From contig CAZPAM010000087.1 of assembly GCA_964584595.1 (NCBI GenBank), positions 1-9,502 on the forward strand: 9,502 nt of DNA. Reading direction: 5' to 3'. Both the position numbers and the translations under genes were made by a program. The notes beneath the pieces were generated by a model. That model worked only from the letters and a program-made list of their open reading frames with translations. It did no database searches and was not told the DNA's origin. This DNA is from Scalindua sp964584595. Its GTDB lineage: Bacteria; Planctomycetota; Brocadiia; Brocadiales; Scalinduaceae. Shown piece after piece: positions 7,211 to 9,502 of the stretch (positions are counted from its first letter, which is position 1; every line of letters starts with the position of its first letter).

Positions 7211-7253
7211 CACTACAGGCGTTATTTACCCATCAATACAGGAATTATTTACC
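7211..7253. repeat. Twenty-base direct repeat at 23-base spacing
   Basis: Two copies at 7211-7230 and 7234-7253 agree at 17 of 20 positions, with the shared core TACAGG-2-TTATTTACC. The period of 23 bases is close to two helical turns, as for paired activator sites. It lies about 80-120 bases upstream of the sigma54-like box at 7332, where enhancer-binding proteins usually bind. The role is inferred. Confidence 0.45.
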
Positions 7254-7331
7254 TTATCAAAGCTATTCTTAATTGTGACTAAAAAATGTAAGACCAATGA
7301 ATACAGTATGTTAGATGAATTGCTCGTGGTC

Positions 7332-7347
7332 TGGCATGCCATTAGCT
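7332..7347 (+). promoter_or_regulatory. Candidate sigma54 promoter for the EF-hand gene
   Basis: TGGCATGCCATTAGCT keeps the invariant GG and GC with exactly 10 bases between (7333-7334 and 7345-7346). Against TGGCAC-5-TTGCW it has two mismatches, one in each element. A start near 7358 would leave an 88-base leader containing the AACTGT half-sites. The first ten bases also form the palindrome TGGCATGCCA, so the match could be coincidental. Confidence 0.25.
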
Positions 7348-7393
7348 TTAAACACTATCAGCTTTTAAGAAAGTCTTCCAGAGGGATTAGAAG

Positions 7394-7420
7394 TGAACTG
7401 TGGATAAACAGTTCAACTGT
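7394..7420. promoter_or_regulatory. Three alternating AACTGT half-sites before the EF-hand ribosome binding site
   Basis: TGAACTGT (7394-7401) and ACAGTTCA (7408-7415) form a perfect 8-bp stem with a 6-base loop. ACAGTTCAACTGT (7408-7420) is a second perfect palindrome sharing the middle half-site. The three half-sites (AACTGT 7396, ACAGTT 7408, AACTGT 7415) can thus pair in two mutually exclusive ways. They end 11 bases before AAGGAG at 7432. This fits an operator or a leader RNA switch controlling the EF-hand gene. Confidence 0.4.
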
Positions 7421-7445
7421 ATTCTTATAGTAAGGAGAAAAAACA

Positions 7446-8084
7446 ATGAATAAGATAGCAGCAGCAGGTAACTTTCTTTCCAGTTTAAGTCCATCTAACT
7501 TCGTTAAGAAAAAGATGGGTAGTCTGGTTACCGGAGTAGTTGCCAACAGTATCAGTGCCCTGAACAAGCAGTCAGAAACTCCCAAAGATGACATCGGCAA
7601 GATCAACAAGGTTGGTGATGATCAAGTCAGTAGATTTGAGCGTATTTTCGCTGCTCACACTCGCGCCAATGCTGTTGATAAAATGGTAAGTCATTTAATG
7701 AGTAAAAAGGACACCAACGGTGACGGCATGTTGAATGCTGAAGAATTTGGTGTACCAAAAGAGGCCTTCGACAAGATTGACAAAAATGGTGATGGTCAAG
7801 TCGCTAAAGCAGAGCTCAATACCGCCTTTCACGCTCGTATTCAAGCTATCAGTGAAAGAACAAATCATTTAATCACAAAGAAAGACACCAACGGTGATGG
7901 TATGTTGAATGTTGAAGAATTAGGTGTATCTGAAAAACTCTTCTCCAAGATTGATAAGAATGGTGATGGCCTAGCCGGTAGAGCAGAGCTCAGTATCGCC
8001 GCTCGCACTCATGCCGCTCTAAATAACATGATAAGTGAAATTGTACCACCCGAAAAAGCTTCAAAATTAGATGCAACTGTGTAA
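7446..8084 (+). CDS. Four-EF-hand calcium-binding protein
   Basis: Encodes 212 residues from an ATG preceded by AAGGAG (8-base spacing). Four canonical 12-residue calcium loops are visible: Asp89-Glu100, Asp112-Glu123, Asp147-Glu158 and Asp170-Glu181, each with Asp, Asn, Asp at positions 1, 3, 5 and Glu at 12. Loops within a pair are only 11 residues apart, shorter than in calmodulin and like many bacterial EF-hand proteins. The two pairs arose by an internal duplication of 58 residues. Residues 1-75 have no calcium motif and no standard signal peptide; the hydrophobic stretch near 24-39 looks too weak for a sure membrane segment. Calcium buffering or sensing is plausible, but the partner and location are unknown. 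It stands alone, followed by a strong terminator, so it is probably monocistronic. Confidence 0.9.
   Translation: MNKIAAAGNFLSSLSPSNFVKKKMGSLVTGVVANSISALNKQSETPKDDIGKINKVGDDQVSRFERIFAAHTRANAVDKMVSHLMSKKDTNGDGMLNAEEFGVPKEAFDKIDKNGDGQVAKAELNTAFHARIQAISERTNHLITKKDTNGDGMLNVEELGVSEKLFSKIDKNGDGLAGRAELSIAARTHAALNNMISEIVPPEKASKLDATV
7695..7991 (+). repeat. Internal duplication of the EF-hand pair
   Basis: Segments 7695-7817 and 7869-7991 encode residues 84-124 and 142-182 of the EF-hand protein and repeat with a 174-base period. Roughly 28 of 41 residues are identical, and the DNA of the first loop of each pair is nearly unchanged apart from third-position differences. This points to a fairly recent tandem duplication within the gene. 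Confidence 0.8.
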
Positions 8085-8097
8085 TCTCATTAAAAAG

Positions 8098-8142
8098 GGA
8101 CAGATACTAAATATTAAATAGTGTCTGTCCATTTTATATTTT
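8098..8142 (+). terminator. Rho-independent terminator of the EF-hand gene
   Basis: GGACAGATACT at 8098-8108 pairs with AGTGTCTGTCC at 8120-8130, an 11-bp stem with one G-U wobble and an 11-base AT loop. A T-rich tail follows (ATTTTATATTTT from 8131). It begins 13 bases after the EF-hand stop. An A-run at 8092-8096 precedes the stem, giving weaker function on the other strand. Confidence 0.8.
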
Positions 8143-8149
8143 CATTCCT

Positions 8150-8261
8150 TAATCTCCAGAATCTGCGGTCATCCCTGCCTACCGGCAAACGGGTATGTAA
8201 TTCGTGTCTGTTATTCCTCACTCCTCAAATCCCTTAATCTTCGTAATCTGTATAATCTGCG
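8150..8261. repeat. Two clusters of 9-bp TAATCTGCG-type units
   Basis: Cluster one has two units, TAATCTCCA and GAATCTGCG (8150-8167). Cluster two has three contiguous units, TAATCTTCG, TAATCTGTA and TAATCTGCG (8235-8261). Each cluster is preceded by CCT or CCTT, so the clusters look like copies of one element about 85 bases apart. Similar AATCTGCG-type units are, as I recall, widespread in intergenic DNA of several bacterial phyla. No coding frame covers the region. Confidence 0.55.
8173..8195. repeat. Divergent relative of the GC-rich palindromic element, copy C
   Basis: On the minus strand this stretch contains CCGG-TA-GGCAGGGAT, against CCGG-CG-GGCAGGGAT on the plus strand of copy B. The dyad is weaker here (TACC with GGTA), and the left half differs. 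It is probably a decayed or variant family member lying between the two 9-bp-unit clusters. Confidence 0.35.
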
Positions 8262-8357
8262 TCCCATTTTCTTTTGCTTTTCGTCTTTTTCTTTGTTATT
8301 AACATCAGTAAGTCTGTGGCTAAAGGTCTCAATCACCCCTTCTCTGGAGAATAATAA

Positions 8358-9502
8358 ATGATATCTGTGCTTGACTGGGTTGTACTTTCAATCTATGCAG
8401 GCGTCGTTATTGCATTTGGTGTTATAGCAGGAAAAAAGGAGAGTACGACTGAAGACTATTTCCTTGGTGGTCGTAAGATGCCCTGGTTTTCTGTTATGAT
8501 TTCTATTTACGCCACTTCACTCTCCGCACTTACATTTATAGGTGTTCCAGGTGCGGCATTTGGAGGTGATTTTGTTTACATTCAGCTGGCAATCGGAGAT
8601 CTGGTCGGGCGTGTTCTGGTCTCAACCCTGCTGTTAACCGCATACTACAAGGGTCGAGTAACTACTATTTATGAGTTTCTCGGTAAACGGTTTGGCCCAA
8701 GGAGCCGTGATGCCGGTACCGGATTTTTTATGCTTACCCGTCTGCTTGCAAGCGGTGTGCGACTGGCAGGGTGTGCCATAGCGCTTTCGGTTGTATTTGA
8801 GATTCCGCTTAATAGCGCAATCGTATTAATCGCAGCCGTAGCGCTTGTATACACTACCCTGGGAGGGATTAAAGCGGTAATATGGACAGATACGCTTCAG
8901 TTTTTTCTACTTCTGGGCGGAGCGATCGTGACACTGTTTTTTGTCTGGTCAGCCATTCCGGGAGGATTCAGTGAGTTTTTTCAAATCGGGTCTGAATTTG
9001 AAAAATTCAGGATTTTCCATGTCTCTGCTTCACCGTCCCATCCTGAATTCTTTTTTAACCTCAACAACCCCAACGCACTTGCAGCAGGATTACTGTTTGG
9101 GTGTTTCACTACCTTTGCGGTGCTCGGAACCGATCAGGACCTTGTGCAGCGGATGTTGACGTGCGATCATGTAAAGAAAGGCCAGAAGGCCTTACTATGG
9201 ACGGCGGTGCTTAATTTTCCAATTACATTACTTTTCCTGGGCGTAGGCGCTGCCCTTTTTGCTTATTACAAAGTTACTCCTGATGCGGCGGTCGATAGTT
9301 TTATTGCAGCGCACCATAATGATTATATATTTCCCCATTTCATAAAGACCGTGCTCACTCCTGGGTTGCGGGGATTACTAATAGCTGCATTACTTGCCGC
9401 GGCCATGTCATCCCTTGATTCAGCCCTTAACGCACTTTCTTCCACATTTTATATTGATATTTACAAACGATACATCAGACCCGAAACGACGGAGAAACAT
9501 GC
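8358..9502 (+). CDS. Sodium:solute symporter (SSS/SLC5 family), C-terminus beyond the window
   Basis: The first 381 codons of a plus-strand gene open to the right edge; family members usually have about 480-600 residues. The protein sits in the inner membrane and imports a solute with Na+; the solute cannot be named here. Family signs in order: TEDYFLGGRKMPWF (31-44) after the first helix, TTLGGIKAVIWTDTLQ (166-181), GTDQDLVQRMLT (257-268), and the Na+-site helix AAAMSSLDSALNALSSTF (347-364). About nine membrane segments can be counted in the visible part. The ATG has GGAGA 7 bases upstream, and an in-frame TAA immediately before it fixes the earliest start. That ribosome binding site lies inside the inverted repeat TTCTC-TG-GAGAA (8340-8351). 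The preceding terminator separates it from the EF-hand gene. Confidence 0.93.
   Translation, partial: MISVLDWVVLSIYAGVVIAFGVIAGKKESTTEDYFLGGRKMPWFSVMISIYATSLSALTFIGVPGAAFGGDFVYIQLAIGDLVGRVLVSTLLLTAYYKGRVTTIYEFLGKRFGPRSRDAGTGFFMLTRLLASGVRLAGCAIALSVVFEIPLNSAIVLIAAVALVYTTLGGIKAVIWTDTLQFFLLLGGAIVTLFFVWSAIPGGFSEFFQIGSEFEKFRIFHVSASPSHPEFFFNLNNPNALAAGLLFGCFTTFAVLGTDQDLVQRMLTCDHVKKGQKALLWTAVLNFPITLLFLGVGAALFAYYKVTPDAAVDSFIAAHHNDYIFPHFIKTVLTPGLRGLLIAALLAAAMSSLDSALNALSSTFYIDIYKRYIRPETTEKH

Larger units (their letters stand above)
6931..7445. other. Long divergent intergenic region between hemerythrin and EF-hand genes
   Basis: This is 515 AT-rich bases between two genes reading outward. The left end holds the hemerythrin ribosome binding site and a long-spaced inverted repeat. 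The right half holds a direct repeat, a sigma54-like box and an operator-like triplet, all listed separately. The section 7021-7200 has only weak short hairpins and a stop-bounded reading frame with no start codon. No tRNA or recognisable RNA gene was seen. Confidence 0.7.

Noticed and set aside
8274..8302. Possible -35/-10 pair (TTGCTT, 17 bases, TATTAA) before the symporter
   Set aside because: Only 3 of 6 and 4 of 6 consensus matches in a T-rich stretch; too weak to annotate.

Overview
The window reads as ordinary chromosome from a moderately AT-rich, Gram-negative-type bacterium. The signs are a secreted M16 zinc peptidase, a bacteriohemerythrin, a sodium-solute symporter, and intergenic gaps holding short palindromic and 9-10 bp periodic repeats. 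That mix would suit an environmental lineage such as a planctomycete or anammox-type bacterium, but no gene here fixes the taxonomy and the assignment is only a guess.

Left part (1-5603), all on the minus strand. Transcription order is rsmE (16S rRNA U1498 methyltransferase), an isochorismatase-type cysteine hydrolase, nfo (endonuclease IV), an exported double-domain M16 peptidase, and a multi-pass membrane protein that runs off the left edge. Gaps of 34, 5, 79 and 146 bases suggest that rsmE, the hydrolase and nfo share a transcript, with the last two genes perhaps separate. The gene before the peptidase is separated from it by a short tract of repeated ACTTTAG units, and a GC-rich palindrome follows the peptidase. 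The shared theme is at most housekeeping (rRNA modification, DNA repair); no pathway links these genes.

Middle part (5604-6930). A 324-base gap holds a second copy of the GC-rich palindrome, a good sigma70-like promoter, an operator-like inverted repeat and a possible 10-codon leader ORF. These lead into an unrecognised protein with one N-terminal membrane anchor. A bacteriohemerythrin with all seven iron ligands runs convergently, its stop 10 bases from the end of that gene.

Right part (6931-9502). A 515-base gap separates the divergent hemerythrin and EF-hand genes and is rich in regulatory-looking structure: a long-spaced inverted repeat, a 20-bp direct repeat at 23-bp spacing, a sigma54-like GG-N10-GC box, and three alternating AACTGT half-sites just before the EF-hand ribosome binding site. 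The EF-hand protein has four calcium loops made by an internal duplication and is followed by a strong intrinsic terminator. A repeat-filled spacer then leads to a sodium:solute symporter cut by the right edge.

No clearly new multi-gene system is visible. The best second-look targets are the control region of the EF-hand gene, the leader region of the unknown anchored protein, and the short-repeat families in the gaps.
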